Assembly (NCBI GenBank): GCA_036505295.1
Contig: DASXTQ010000093.1
Location: 16,646-80,645, forward strand
DNA length: 64,000 nt
Source: WS-7 sp036505295
Lineage (GTDB): Bacteria; Eisenbacteria; RBG-16-71-46; SZUA-252
Direction of reading: 5' to 3'
A program made the translations under genes and the position numbers. Position 1 is the stretch's first letter, and every line of letters starts with the position of its first letter. The notes beneath the pieces were generated by a model. It was not told where the DNA came from, made no database searches, and saw only the letters and a list, made by a program, of their open reading frames with translations. Of this stretch, positions 16,236 through 24,093 are shown piece after piece.

Positions 16236-17426
16236 TCACATCCTGTCCAGCGCGGCCTCGAGCCGGTTCAGTCCCTCTTCGATGTCGCGGTCGCCGATGG
16301 CGTACGACAGCCGCAGGTGTCCTTCCATGCCGAAGGCGGAGCCCGGGACGCAGACGATGCGGGCTTCGTCGATCAGGAAATCGCTCAGCCCCGCGGAATC
16401 GGTCACGCCGTTTCGGGCCGAGCGGATTCGCTCGCTCAGGTCCGGAAACGCGTAGAAGGCCCCGTCGGGCGCGACAAGCCGGACGCCGGGCATGCGGCTC
16501 AGCCGCCCCGCAATTGTATCGCGGCGGCGGGCGAAACAGTCGCGCATCATGCGCACGGAGTCCCGGGGGCCCGTGAAGGCGCGGAGCGCCGCGAACTGGG
16601 AGACCGCCGCGGGATTCGAGGTCGATTGGCCCTGAAGGCGCTCCATGCCCTCGGCCAGATCGGCGGGCGCGGCCGCGAATCCGATCCGCCATCCCGTCAT
16701 GGCCCAGGTCTTCGATACTCCACCGATCACGATCGTGCGGTCGTAAAGCTCCGGGTGAAGCGAAGCAATGCTCACGTGACGCGCGTTCCCGAACACAAGC
16801 TGCTCGTAGATCTCGTCGGAGAGAACGTAAAGCCCGTGACGGCGGACGACCTCCCCGAGCGCTTGCAGCTCCTCCGGCGAGTAGACGGCGCCGGACGGAT
16901 TGTTGGGGCTGTTCAACACCAGGACCTTGGAACGGGGGGTGATCGCCTGCTCCAGCTGCTCCGGGTTGATCTTCATGCTCCCCTGCTTGGGGTGTACAAA
17001 CACCGGCTCGCCCCCCACCAGCCGGACAAGCTCGGGGAACGTGACCCAGTACGGCACCGGGCAGAGCACCTCGTCGCCCGGCTCGATCAAGGTGAGGAAC
17101 GCGTTCCATATCGAGTGCTTCGCGCCGTTCGAGACCACGACCTGGGACGGCGTGTATTCGAGCCCGTTCTCGCGCCTGAGCTTCTCCGCGATCGCCGCGC
17201 GCAGCTCCGCCACGCCTCCGACCGCGGTGTAGCGTGTATGACCCGCGCGGATCGCCTGTACGCCCGCCTCCCGGATGTCCTCGGGAGTGTCGAAGTCCGG
17301 CTCCCCGGCCGCGAAGGAAATGACCGAGTGCCCTTGCGCCCGTAGCTCGCGCGCGCGGGCTCCGAGCGCCAAAGTCTCGGAGGGCTTCAACGCACGCACG
17401 CGGGCGGAGACGCGCGCGGATTTCAT
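16236..17426 (-). CDS. Class I/II PLP-dependent aminotransferase (aspartate aminotransferase type)
   Basis: A 396-residue fold-type I aminotransferase of the Thermus AspC/1-gamma group. Motifs include ISFAAGEPDFDTPEDI, GHTRYTAVGG, VSNGAKHSIWNAF, the PLP-stacking segment VLNSPNNPSGAVY with the substrate Asn, SDEIYEQLVF with the PLP-pyridine Asp and Tyr, the Schiff-base lysine in GGVSKTWAMTGWRIGF, and RLSYAIGDRDIEEGLNRL with the alpha-carboxylate Arg. Aspartate is the likely donor, but exact specificity is not readable. Its ATG overlaps the coaD stop (ATGA). Confidence 0.9.
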   Translation of the reverse strand: MKSARVSARVRALKPSETLALGARARELRAQGHSVISFAAGEPDFDTPEDIREAGVQAIRAGHTRYTAVGGVAELRAAIAEKLRRENGLEYTPSQVVVSNGAKHSIWNAFLTLIEPGDEVLCPVPYWVTFPELVRLVGGEPVFVHPKQGSMKINPEQLEQAITPRSKVLVLNSPNNPSGAVYSPEELQALGEVVRRHGLYVLSDEIYEQLVFGNARHVSIASLHPELYDRTIVIGGVSKTWAMTGWRIGFAAAPADLAEGMERLQGQSTSNPAAVSQFAALRAFTGPRDSVRMMRDCFARRRDTIAGRLSRMPGVRLVAPDGAFYAFPDLSERIRSARNGVTDSAGLSDFLIDEARIVCVPGSAFGMEGHLRLSYAIGDRDIEEGLNRLEAALDRM

Positions 17427-17908
17427 CGGGCCTGTTTCAGGCGCTCGCGGAGGCGCGGGGCCACGTTCGGGGGCACGAAATCCTCGATCGCTCCGCCGTA
17501 GCGCGCGATCTCCTTCACGAGCGATGCGTTCAGGTAGGTGTAGGTCTCGCTCGGCATGAGGAACACCGTCTCGATCTGGTCATGCAGCCGGCGGTTCATG
17601 AGCGCCATCTGGAATTCGTACTCGAAATCGGAGATGAAGCGAAGCCCTCGAACCAGAACCGGAATCTTCCGCTGCCTCGCGAAATCGACGAGGAGCCCGG
17701 AGAACGGCTCGACGGTGATCCGGCCGAGCGAGGAAGCGGCTTCGCGGATCATCTCGACGCGCTCCTGCTGCGTAAAAATCACTCCCTTCTCGGCGCGCTC
17801 GGCGACCGCGACGGTCAAGGAATCGAACATTCGGAGCGCCCGCTGCATCAGGTCCAGATGCCCGTTGGTGACCGGGTCAAACGTCCCGGCGAACACCGCG
17901 CCTTTCAT
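17423..17908 (-). CDS. coaD: Phosphopantetheine adenylyltransferase
   Basis: Fourth step of coenzyme A synthesis: 4'-phosphopantetheine plus ATP to dephospho-CoA. At 161 residues it has the standard length. The nucleotidyl-transferase motif is GTFDPVTNGHLDLMQRA (T/HxGH), followed by LVRGLRFISDFEYEFQMALMNRRL and the C-terminal SSLVKEIA-like motif, here NASLVKEIARYGG, ending in PPNVAPRL. It is located 22 bases downstream of rsmD, a common neighbour in many phyla, and its stop overlaps the aminotransferase start. Confidence 0.97.
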   Translation of the reverse strand: MKGAVFAGTFDPVTNGHLDLMQRALRMFDSLTVAVAERAEKGVIFTQQERVEMIREAASSLGRITVEPFSGLLVDFARQRKIPVLVRGLRFISDFEYEFQMALMNRRLHDQIETVFLMPSETYTYLNASLVKEIARYGGAIEDFVPPNVAPRLRERLKQAR

Positions 17909-17930
17909 GCGCCTCCTCTCGGCTCAAGAC

Positions 17931-18491
17931 TCACGCCCTGCGGGCGCGATAGAACGCGACCGTGGTATTGGAATACGTCCGCTCCGTCGCGAGCTCGAAT
18001 GTCGACGGCTCAGGTGCTTGAGCCCCTTTCCGGCGCTCATACACCACGAGCCCGCCCCCCTCGGGCCACGGAAGTCGCGCGAGGCGCTCGAGCCAGCGCG
18101 GTCCGGCGCCCCCCGCGTAAGGCGGATCCAGGAACACGAGGTCGAATGGACCGAGGGCCCCCGGCGGCAGCTCGATCCTCGAGAGATCCGCCTCGTGCAC
18201 CGACGCCCGTTCGGAGAGACCCAGCCGGACCAGGTTTTCCCTCAGCGCGCGCGCGACGGGCCCGCTCCCCTCGACGAACGAGGCCTCTGCGGCGCCACGG
18301 CTCAGCGCCTCGATTCCGAGCGCCCCGGTCCCCGCGTAGAGGTCGAGGACGCGCGCCCGCTCGACCGCGCGCGGCCCCAGTACGTTGAAGACCCCCTCGC
18401 GCGTCCGGTCCGAGGTGGGACGCACCCCCCGCGCAGGAACCTCGATCTTCCGCCCGCGAAGGTCGCCCCCTACGATCCGGATCGACCCCAT
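17931..18491 (-). CDS. rsmD: 16S rRNA (guanine966-N2)-methyltransferase
   Basis: SAM-dependent methyltransferase of 186 residues that modifies 16S rRNA. The N-terminal IVGGDLRGRKIEVPARGVRPTSDRTREGVFN-type segment, SAM-binding VLDLYAGTGALGIEALSRGA and catalytic LVFLDPPYAGG (DPPY) are diagnostic. The ATG at 18489-18491 is chosen at MGSIRIVGG; the frame is open upstream inside aroK, and the two genes overlap by 22 bases. It belongs to an aroK-rsmD-coaD cluster. Confidence 0.95.
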   Translation of the reverse strand: MGSIRIVGGDLRGRKIEVPARGVRPTSDRTREGVFNVLGPRAVERARVLDLYAGTGALGIEALSRGAAEASFVEGSGPVARALRENLVRLGLSERASVHEADLSRIELPPGALGPFDLVFLDPPYAGGAGPRWLERLARLPWPEGGGLVVYERRKGAQAPEPSTFELATERTYSNTTVAFYRARRA

Positions 18492-19060
18492 GGCCCCCGT
18501 GTGCCCCCGAGGATCATCGCGATCCGATCGGCAACCTGCTCGGGCGTACATACGTCTGTATCCACGACGGCCTCCGCCGCGCTCTCGTATCCCTCGCGGC
18601 GCGCCTCGAGAAGCGTCCTGAGCCGCCCCTCGAGCGGGCCCTCGCGCAGAAGCGGGCGCGCTGCCTCTCCCGGCGAGCGAAGCCGCTCCGCCGCCTTCGC
18701 CGGATCGACCCTGAGCCACACGACCCGCGCATGCGCCTTCAAGAGCTCGCGGTTTGAGGCCTGGACCAGGATCCCGCCTCCGCACGAAAGGACGACCGGC
18801 TCGCTCCGCTCCATGACCTTGGCCAGGGCGCGCGACTCGAGGTCGCGGAAGCGCTCCTCCCCCTCCTCATCGAAGATCGCGGGAACGGACCGGCCCGCCA
18901 TCCGCTCGATCTCAGAGTCGACGTCCGCGCTCGAGCACCCCAGGCGCCGCGCCAGGAGCTTCGCGACGGTGCTCTTTCCCGCGCCCGGCAGACCGACCAG
19001 AGCGATGCGCGTGACCAGAGGCTCTCCTCGGCGGTGCAATGAAAACGGGGCCCTCCCCAT
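18470..19060 (-). CDS. aroK: Shikimate kinase
   Basis: Phosphorylates shikimate at O3 in the aromatic amino acid pathway. Walker A is GLPGAGKSTVAKLL, the shikimate-binding DVDSEIE follows, then SCGGGILVQASNRELL, and the lid/adenine region with Arg residues near PLLREGPLEGRLRTLLEARREGYESAA. Homology begins about 16 residues after the assigned ATG. Alternatives are TTG at 19037-19039 or a CTG at 19016-19018, which has GAGGAG five bases upstream; the assigned ATG lies in the loop of a hairpin, so the real start may well be one of these. Length from the core is typical (about 175-185 residues). Confidence 0.9.
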   Translation of the reverse strand: MGRAPFSLHRRGEPLVTRIALVGLPGAGKSTVAKLLARRLGCSSADVDSEIERMAGRSVPAIFDEEGEERFRDLESRALAKVMERSEPVVLSCGGGILVQASNRELLKAHARVVWLRVDPAKAAERLRSPGEAARPLLREGPLEGRLRTLLEARREGYESAAEAVVDTDVCTPEQVADRIAMILGGTRGPWGRSGS

Positions 19061-19072
19061 GAAGGACCCCGC
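19042..19072 (-). terminator. Rho-independent terminator after pilQ
   Basis: On the minus strand CGGGGTCCT pairs with AGGGCCCCG around an 8-base loop and is followed by TTTTC. It lies about 45 bases after the pilQ stop codon and would end the pilMNOPQ transcript. A TATACT at 19073-19078 directly in front could be a -10 element for aroK, but its -35 is weak. Confidence 0.65.
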
Positions 19073-19116
19073 AGTATAACCCGTGTGTGGCGCTCGCGAA
19101 AGCGGCGCGCCGGTGC

Positions 19117-20778
19117 TTAACCCTTCGGCGTCATCCCCTCTCCGAGAATCTTCGGCGTCACGAAGATGAGGAGCTCTCGCTTCTGTTTCGTCGTTGAATT
19201 GGAGCGAAAGAGGTTTCCGAGGAGCGGCACGTCCATGAGAACCGGGACGCCGCGCTTCGTCGTGCTCTCGTTGCTCCGGATCAAGCCGCCGATCACAGCC
19301 GTCTCGCCGTCGTTCACCATCACCCTCGTGTCGGCCATGGTCGTGTTGATGATGATGCCTCCCTGCACCGTCGCCTGGGACGCAAGGTCGGACACTTCCG
19401 GATGGACGTCCATGGTGATCCGGTTCCCGGTGTTGATGTGCGGCGTCACGTTGAGCTTGATCCCGATCGTCGTGAGCTGCGTGACCGCGTTCCCGGCGAA
19501 GTCCTGGACGATGAGCGGGATCTGCTTGCCGACCACGACCGAAGCTTCCCGGTTGTTCACCGTCGTGATGCGCGGATTGGAGATGATGTTCGCCTTGTTC
19601 TGGGTCTCGAGCGCCTGGAGCCTCGCGTCAATGCTGGCGAACGACTTGATCGTCCCGAGCCTGGCCAGCGCGGCAGGATTGGTCACGTCGGCCGCGTTGA
19701 TGTCCACGTTCTCGCTTACGCCCGCATCGAAGAGGTCGAGGTTGTGGACCCCCCACTGGATACCCAGATCGCGCGTGGACGATACGTCGACGTCGACGAG
19801 GCGCGCCACGATCTCGACCTGCGGCGTCCTGGTGTCGAGGTTGCGCACCATGGCGTCGACCTGGTCCAGTCGGTCCGCGATATCGGTCACGATGAGGGAG
19901 TTCGAGCGGTCGTCCACCTCGATGTGACCGCGCTTGGTCAGGGTCTTCTCCACCGACCGCGCCATTTCCTTGGAGTTCGCGTAGTTCACCGGCAGGATCC
20001 GGGTCTCGAGCGGCAAGAGCTCCTCCTGCGAGCGCTCGGCCGTACGTCGCTCCAGCTCCTCCTTGCGCAGCGTGTCGAGGTTCGAGACGACGATCGTCTG
20101 GCCGCTTTCGACCATCCCGAGCCCCTGCGACTTGAGGACGATGTCGAGGGCGTGGCGCCACGGCACGTTCCGGAGCCTCAGCGTGACCTCGCCCTTCACT
20201 TCCTTGCTCGCGACGATGTTCTTGCCGCTGAACTCGGAGAGGCTCCTCAGCACGGTCTGGATGTCGGCGCCCTGCACATCGAGCGACATCCGCCGCCCGT
20301 CGGTCGGCTGCATGCGGTCGGATTCAGCCGGCATCACCGGCTCCTTGGAGGCCGGCGTCGGCGGCACCTCGACGGCGAGGACGAGATTGTTCCCGACACT
20401 GCTCAGGGCGTAGGAAGAAGCCTGCGAGAGATCCACGACGATCCGGGCTCCCGCTTCCTTGCCCCAGCCCATTTCGCTGGCGCGGACCGTCTTGACCGAG
20501 GATCCCTCGCGTCCGGACCAGGTGCGCTCGCTGAAGCCGAGCTGCGATCCTGGGCAGTCCACGACGATCCGGTCCGGCGACTCGAGCGTGAAATCGTGGT
20601 AGTTGAGCGGTTCATCCGCCTCGATGATGACCTGCGTCGCGGTACCAGCTTCTTTCATGGAGACGCCCTTGACGGTTGCCGCGAACGCCGGGGAGGCGAC
20701 CGTAAGAAGAGCCGCCGTCAGCGCCGCGATCGGGCCGCCCCAGCGGCCCGTGCGCGCGAAGCTAGTTTCGAGTCGCAT
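19117..20778 (-). CDS. pilQ: Type IV pilus secretin PilQ
   Basis: Outer-membrane multimeric channel through which the pilus exits, 553 residues. A signal peptide ends near residue 34 (PAFAAT). One AMIN domain (about 40-135), which binds peptidoglycan, is followed by an STN/N0 domain (RMSLDVQGADIQTVLRSLSEFSGKNIV), a secretin N1 domain (ILPVNYANSKEMARSVEKTL) and the secretin core (PQVEIVARLVDVD, VGKQIPLIVQDFAG, VNDGETAVIGGLIR, VPLLGNLFRS, ELLIFVTPKIL). It is shorter than proteobacterial PilQ because only one AMIN domain is present. The ATG is chosen for the AGAGG upstream; it overlaps the pilP end by 17 bases. Confidence 0.96.
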   Translation of the reverse strand: MRLETSFARTGRWGGPIAALTAALLTVASPAFAATVKGVSMKEAGTATQVIIEADEPLNYHDFTLESPDRIVVDCPGSQLGFSERTWSGREGSSVKTVRASEMGWGKEAGARIVVDLSQASSYALSSVGNNLVLAVEVPPTPASKEPVMPAESDRMQPTDGRRMSLDVQGADIQTVLRSLSEFSGKNIVASKEVKGEVTLRLRNVPWRHALDIVLKSQGLGMVESGQTIVVSNLDTLRKEELERRTAERSQEELLPLETRILPVNYANSKEMARSVEKTLTKRGHIEVDDRSNSLIVTDIADRLDQVDAMVRNLDTRTPQVEIVARLVDVDVSSTRDLGIQWGVHNLDLFDAGVSENVDINAADVTNPAALARLGTIKSFASIDARLQALETQNKANIISNPRITTVNNREASVVVGKQIPLIVQDFAGNAVTQLTTIGIKLNVTPHINTGNRITMDVHPEVSDLASQATVQGGIIINTTMADTRVMVNDGETAVIGGLIRSNESTTKRGVPVLMDVPLLGNLFRSNSTTKQKRELLIFVTPKILGEGMTPKG

Positions 20779-21586
20779 TCTTGTCACCCTCTTTGGTTTG
20801 CAGGCGGATCGATAGCGATTGGGATTCGCCGAAGGCGTTCTGTACCACCTGCAGCTCGCTCTTGCTGATCCCTGAGATGTACCCGTTCACGACCGGGTCT
20901 CCTACGCGAAGCACGAAACCGCGTCCGCGGCTGTCTTCCACCAGCGCGAACTTGTCCGAGGAGCCCCACATGATGCCCACCAGGTGGATGTCCCCTACGT
21001 CCACGAGGGAACCGTCCGCCGACTGGGTCAGAAATCTCCCGTCGAGCAACGATTGGAATGGATCGCGCCGGCCGCCGCCGATGTACTCGTAACGCTCGCG
21101 AGCGAAGAGAACGCTCGCGTCCACCGATTTCGGAATCTCCCCCGACAGCGCCGACCCGATGGGAGCGGCGGGCGCGGGCGTCTGCCCAGGCAGGACCGCA
21201 GTTGCGGGCGCCCGCGCCGATACGGCGGCGTCCGGGTTCGGCGGGACGACGACGGCGCCCGGCGTGACCGCGTCCGGAGAGCCGGCGACACGAGAGGCCG
21301 GAGCCGGTGTCGCGCGCGCCATGAACTCCGGGGGCGCGGGCGGACCATACGGATCGGTCCGCGCCCAGGGAGGCGCAGGAGGGCCGTACATCGGCTGGGT
21401 GCGCCGGAGAGCCTGCGCCGCAGGCGACGTGGCCGGCGTCGGTGAAACCGGAGCGGTCGGCTCCTGCCGCTTCATCAAGTAAATGCCGGCCGCGATCGCG
21501 AGTCCGACCAGCGCCAAGAGCAGAATGCCGAGGCGGCTCTGGAAGAATCTACTTTGTGACAGCGCCAGACTGCTTGGCTGATTCAT
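20762..21586 (-). CDS. pilP: Type IV pilus assembly protein PilP-like
   Basis: A 274-residue protein with one N-terminal membrane helix (about residues 21-37), a long Pro/Ala-rich periplasmic linker (about 40-150) and a C-terminal beta domain (GGRRDPFQSLLDG, VDVGDIHLVGIMWG, GFVLRVGDPVVNGYISGI) that resembles the PilP/GspC HR domain. PilP links the PilMNO platform to PilQ. In classical PilP the anchor is a lipobox; here there is no lipobox cysteine and the anchor is a transmembrane helix, as in GspC. It overlaps pilO by 38 bases and pilQ by 17 bases. Confidence 0.85.
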   Translation of the reverse strand: MNQPSSLALSQSRFFQSRLGILLLALVGLAIAAGIYLMKRQEPTAPVSPTPATSPAAQALRRTQPMYGPPAPPWARTDPYGPPAPPEFMARATPAPASRVAGSPDAVTPGAVVVPPNPDAAVSARAPATAVLPGQTPAPAAPIGSALSGEIPKSVDASVLFARERYEYIGGGRRDPFQSLLDGRFLTQSADGSLVDVGDIHLVGIMWGSSDKFALVEDSRGRGFVLRVGDPVVNGYISGISKSELQVVQNAFGESQSLSIRLQTKEGDKNATRN

Positions 21587-22157
21587 TGGGTGTCCCCTCG
21601 GCCAGCGTGTACGCGGTCGCGACGAAATCGGCCTGCACGGTTTCGTCGAGGTCGCCCTTGTCAAAGCCCTTCAGCTTGAGCTGCGAGACGTTCACCAAGC
21701 GGCTCAGATCCGAGATCTCGCCCAGGAATGCCCCCGCGCGATGAAATCCGCCGGTCACCGAAACCTGAACGGGGTTTTCGGTGAAGTACGTCGACGGCTT
21801 GGGATCGCCGGGCTTGAAGAGCAGGAAATGCACGCCCGATTCCTGCCCCGCGATCGTCACCTTGCGAAGAAGGCTCGCGACCTCCTTCTGGGTCGGCAAA
21901 AGCTCCTGGGCCACCATCCAGCGCTGATTCAGAAGCTCGAATTCCTTCTTGAGCTCCGGGAGCCGATTCACGAGCTGCTGCGCCTTCGTGAGCTCGCTCA
22001 TCTTCTGGGTGTACTCCCCCTTCAGGGTGCTGATTTCCTTCGTGCGCGCCCGGTAGTTGAACGGGACGTAGTCCGCGATGATGTAGAAGTAGATCAGGAC
22101 GCCGATCCCGGCTCCCATCAGAATCAGCTTCTGGGTTTTCGGATCCTTGAGGTCCAT
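21549..22157 (-). CDS. pilO: Type IV pilus inner-membrane platform protein PilO
   Basis: Bitopic inner-membrane protein of 202 residues. A short cytoplasmic N-terminus precedes a membrane helix (about residues 11-30), a periplasmic coiled coil (about 38-85, heptad-like KEISTLKGEYTQKMSELTKAQQLV) and a C-terminal ferredoxin-like domain with FTENPVQVSVTGGFHRAGAFLGEIS. It pairs with PilN in the alignment subcomplex. It starts 25 bases after pilN. Confidence 0.93.
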   Translation of the reverse strand: MDLKDPKTQKLILMGAGIGVLIYFYIIADYVPFNYRARTKEISTLKGEYTQKMSELTKAQQLVNRLPELKKEFELLNQRWMVAQELLPTQKEVASLLRKVTIAGQESGVHFLLFKPGDPKPSTYFTENPVQVSVTGGFHRAGAFLGEISDLSRLVNVSQLKLKGFDKGDLDETVQADFVATAYTLAEGTPNESAKQSGAVTK

Positions 22158-22182
22158 CGTCCTCCCCCCGCGCGCCGCTGGG

Positions 22183-22731
22183 CTACAAGGTCATCAACGC
22201 GGTGACTTTGAACTTCACCACGTTGCGCTGATCGATCGTGCCCTTCTCCGCCACCAGCAAGTCCACACTTCCGTACAGGGGGCTCGCCTCGAGGCGGGTC
22301 ATGAAATCGGCCACGAGCAGATTCGAAAACGTCACGCCTTCGATCTGAACCTTGTTGCCGGTTTCCTCGTAGCTCGTCAGCCACAAATGCTCCGGCACGC
22401 ACCGCGACAGCTCGTCGACGAGCATCACGCGCTGGAGCCGCGTCTTGTCCAGATCCGCGATCACGTTCAACCGCCGCGTGAGCTCCTCCCGCTTCAGGGT
22501 GAGCTCCTGGATCGTCTGGATCTGCGGCCTGAGCTTCGCCGCCTCCTGATCCGCCCGGGCGATGTCCGATTTCAGCCGCCCGATCTGAAGGGTCTGGAAC
22601 ACCGAGATCGAGCCGAAGAGCGCGATCACCAGGAGGAGCACCAGGACGGGCATGAGCGAGCCGATCTTCGGCAGCTGCATCTTTCGCCGCGTCTTGCGTT
22701 CGTCCCGGGGCAATAGGTTGATGCGAATCAT
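22183..22731 (-). CDS. pilN: Type IV pilus inner-membrane platform protein PilN
   Basis: Bitopic inner-membrane protein of 182 residues. The N-terminal INLLPRDERK is the signature peptide that binds PilM in the cytoplasm. A membrane helix (about residues 26-46), a coiled coil (about 50-90) and a periplasmic ferredoxin-like domain follow (VPEHLWLTSYEETGNKVQIEG, VADFMTRLEASPLY). It forms heterodimers with PilO. Gene order pilM-N-O-P-Q is intact. Confidence 0.95.
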   Translation of the reverse strand: MIRINLLPRDERKTRRKMQLPKIGSLMPVLVLLLVIALFGSISVFQTLQIGRLKSDIARADQEAAKLRPQIQTIQELTLKREELTRRLNVIADLDKTRLQRVMLVDELSRCVPEHLWLTSYEETGNKVQIEGVTFSNLLVADFMTRLEASPLYGSVDLLVAEKGTIDQRNVVKFKVTALMTL

Positions 22732-22739
22732 GATTCCCC

Positions 22740-23768
22740 CTATCGAAGCGCGAGGCCGATGGCGACGGTGAGCACGGGAGCGACGCTCTCGACGCTATCG
22801 CCGTTGAAGAGGCCCGCGTCGTAGCTCAGTTTCTGAAGCGGATTCACGACGTCCACGGGAACCTGGTGCCTCGTGTTCAAGAATTCCTTGAGGCCAGGGA
22901 CGCGGGCGGATCCACCCGAAAGGAGAATGCGGTCGACGCGCTCGGCTTCCCCCGAAGACTTCAAATAGGCGATCGCGCGATCGAGCTGCACCGAGAGATC
23001 CTCGCACGCGGTCTGGATGATCGGCGCGACGTCGATGGCTTGGTCCCCGCGCCCGCGGATCGCGTTCAGCGCTTCCGCCTGGCTCACGTTGTACCGGCGC
23101 TGGATTCCCTCGACAAACGCGTTCGAACCGACCGAGAGATCTTTCGTGAAGTGCGGCACCTGATCTTCGACGATGTTCACGTTGGTGATCTCGGCCCCGA
23201 TGTTCACCAGCGCGACGACCTCGTTGGGCCGCAGGTCGTAGTTCGCTTCGACGGCGTTCTGGATCGCGAAGGAGTCCACGTCGATGATGACCGGCGTCAG
23301 ACCCGCTTCACGGATGATGTCGGCGTGGTTCTGGATCATTTCTTTCTTCGCCGCCACGAGAAGCACCATCATCTTCTTCTGGTCGACGTTCGGATTGAGG
23401 ATCTGGAAATCCAGCGAGACGTCGTTGATGTCGTAGGGGACGTGCTGCTCCGCTTCCCATTGGATCGCTTCTTTCGCGTCTTCCTCGCTCAAGCGATCCA
23501 TCAGGATCTTCTTCACGATGACCGCGCGGCCGGAAACGGCGGTGGCCACGACGCGGTTCTTGATTTGGCGGGACTCGAGAAGGTTCGTGATCGCCTCGTG
23601 CACCAGCTGGCGATCCATGATCTCTCCGTCCACGATCGCTTCCGAGAGCGGCTCTGAGATGCCGAAATTGATCAACCGGTCTCCGGAGCGGTCATGCGCG
23701 ATCTCGACCACCTTGATCGAGCTGGATCCGATGTCGAGCCCTACCGTGCTCTTTTTCTTACCGAACAT
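22740..23768 (-). CDS. pilM: Type IV pilus assembly ATPase-fold protein PilM
   Basis: Cytoplasmic actin/FtsA-like protein of 342 residues that binds the PilN N-terminus and couples the motor to the platform. Actin-fold motifs are VGLDIGSSSIKVVEI (phosphate 1), VALVNIGAEITNVNIV (phosphate 2) and LLSGGSARVPGLKEFL (adenosine). The QWEAEQHVPYDINDVSLDFQI block is typical of PilM. It is the first gene of pilMNOPQ and has a sigma-54 element 72 bases upstream of its ATG. No gene was seen in the 325-base gap 23769-24093 to the divergent plus-strand gene, which holds both promoters. Confidence 0.96.
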   Translation of the reverse strand: MFGKKKSTVGLDIGSSSIKVVEIAHDRSGDRLINFGISEPLSEAIVDGEIMDRQLVHEAITNLLESRQIKNRVVATAVSGRAVIVKKILMDRLSEEDAKEAIQWEAEQHVPYDINDVSLDFQILNPNVDQKKMMVLLVAAKKEMIQNHADIIREAGLTPVIIDVDSFAIQNAVEANYDLRPNEVVALVNIGAEITNVNIVEDQVPHFTKDLSVGSNAFVEGIQRRYNVSQAEALNAIRGRGDQAIDVAPIIQTACEDLSVQLDRAIAYLKSSGEAERVDRILLSGGSARVPGLKEFLNTRHQVPVDVVNPLQKLSYDAGLFNGDSVESVAPVLTVAIGLALR

Positions 23769-23839
23769 GATCCGCTCCGTATGAGTGGTGAGATTTGCGC
23801 CCCGCGTACTTCACGCAGCGGTTCGCGGGGACCAATTTG

Positions 23840-23855
23840 AGCAAGTTCCATGCCA
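23840..23855 (-). promoter_or_regulatory. Sigma-54 promoter of pilMNOPQ
   Basis: Minus-strand TGGCATGGAACTTGCT matches the -24/-12 consensus TGGCACG-N4-TTGCW with one difference (T for C). The GG and GC dinucleotides have the required 10-base spacing. The start is expected near 23829, giving a leader of about 60 bases. Confidence 0.85.
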
Positions 23856-24057
23856 TGGGTCACTCCGACCGCAACGTAAGTCTTAACTATATAAGAGTTT
23901 ACGCCACCGTTACCCCCCTCGCGCGGTTTGCGATGCGGGCCCCGCCCGCCATTGCATCCCGCACGAGCGGCCATCCCACTGCCGTCCCATCAGACCGGCG
24001 GCTCGAAGCGGGCCGCGCCCGTGAGGAGCACCGCGAAGCCCGTTTCCCCGGGGGTCG

Positions 24058-24087
24058 TTGACCCGCGGAGACGCGCTTTGATACGGT
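24058..24087 (+). promoter_or_regulatory. Sigma-70-type promoter, likely leaderless transcript
   Basis: TTGACC and TACGGT are separated by 18 bases. The base 7 positions after the -10 is the A of the ATG at 24094, and no purine-rich ribosome binding site precedes that ATG (only GCGGCC). A leaderless mRNA is therefore likely. Confidence 0.5.
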
Positions 24088-24093
24088 GCGGCC

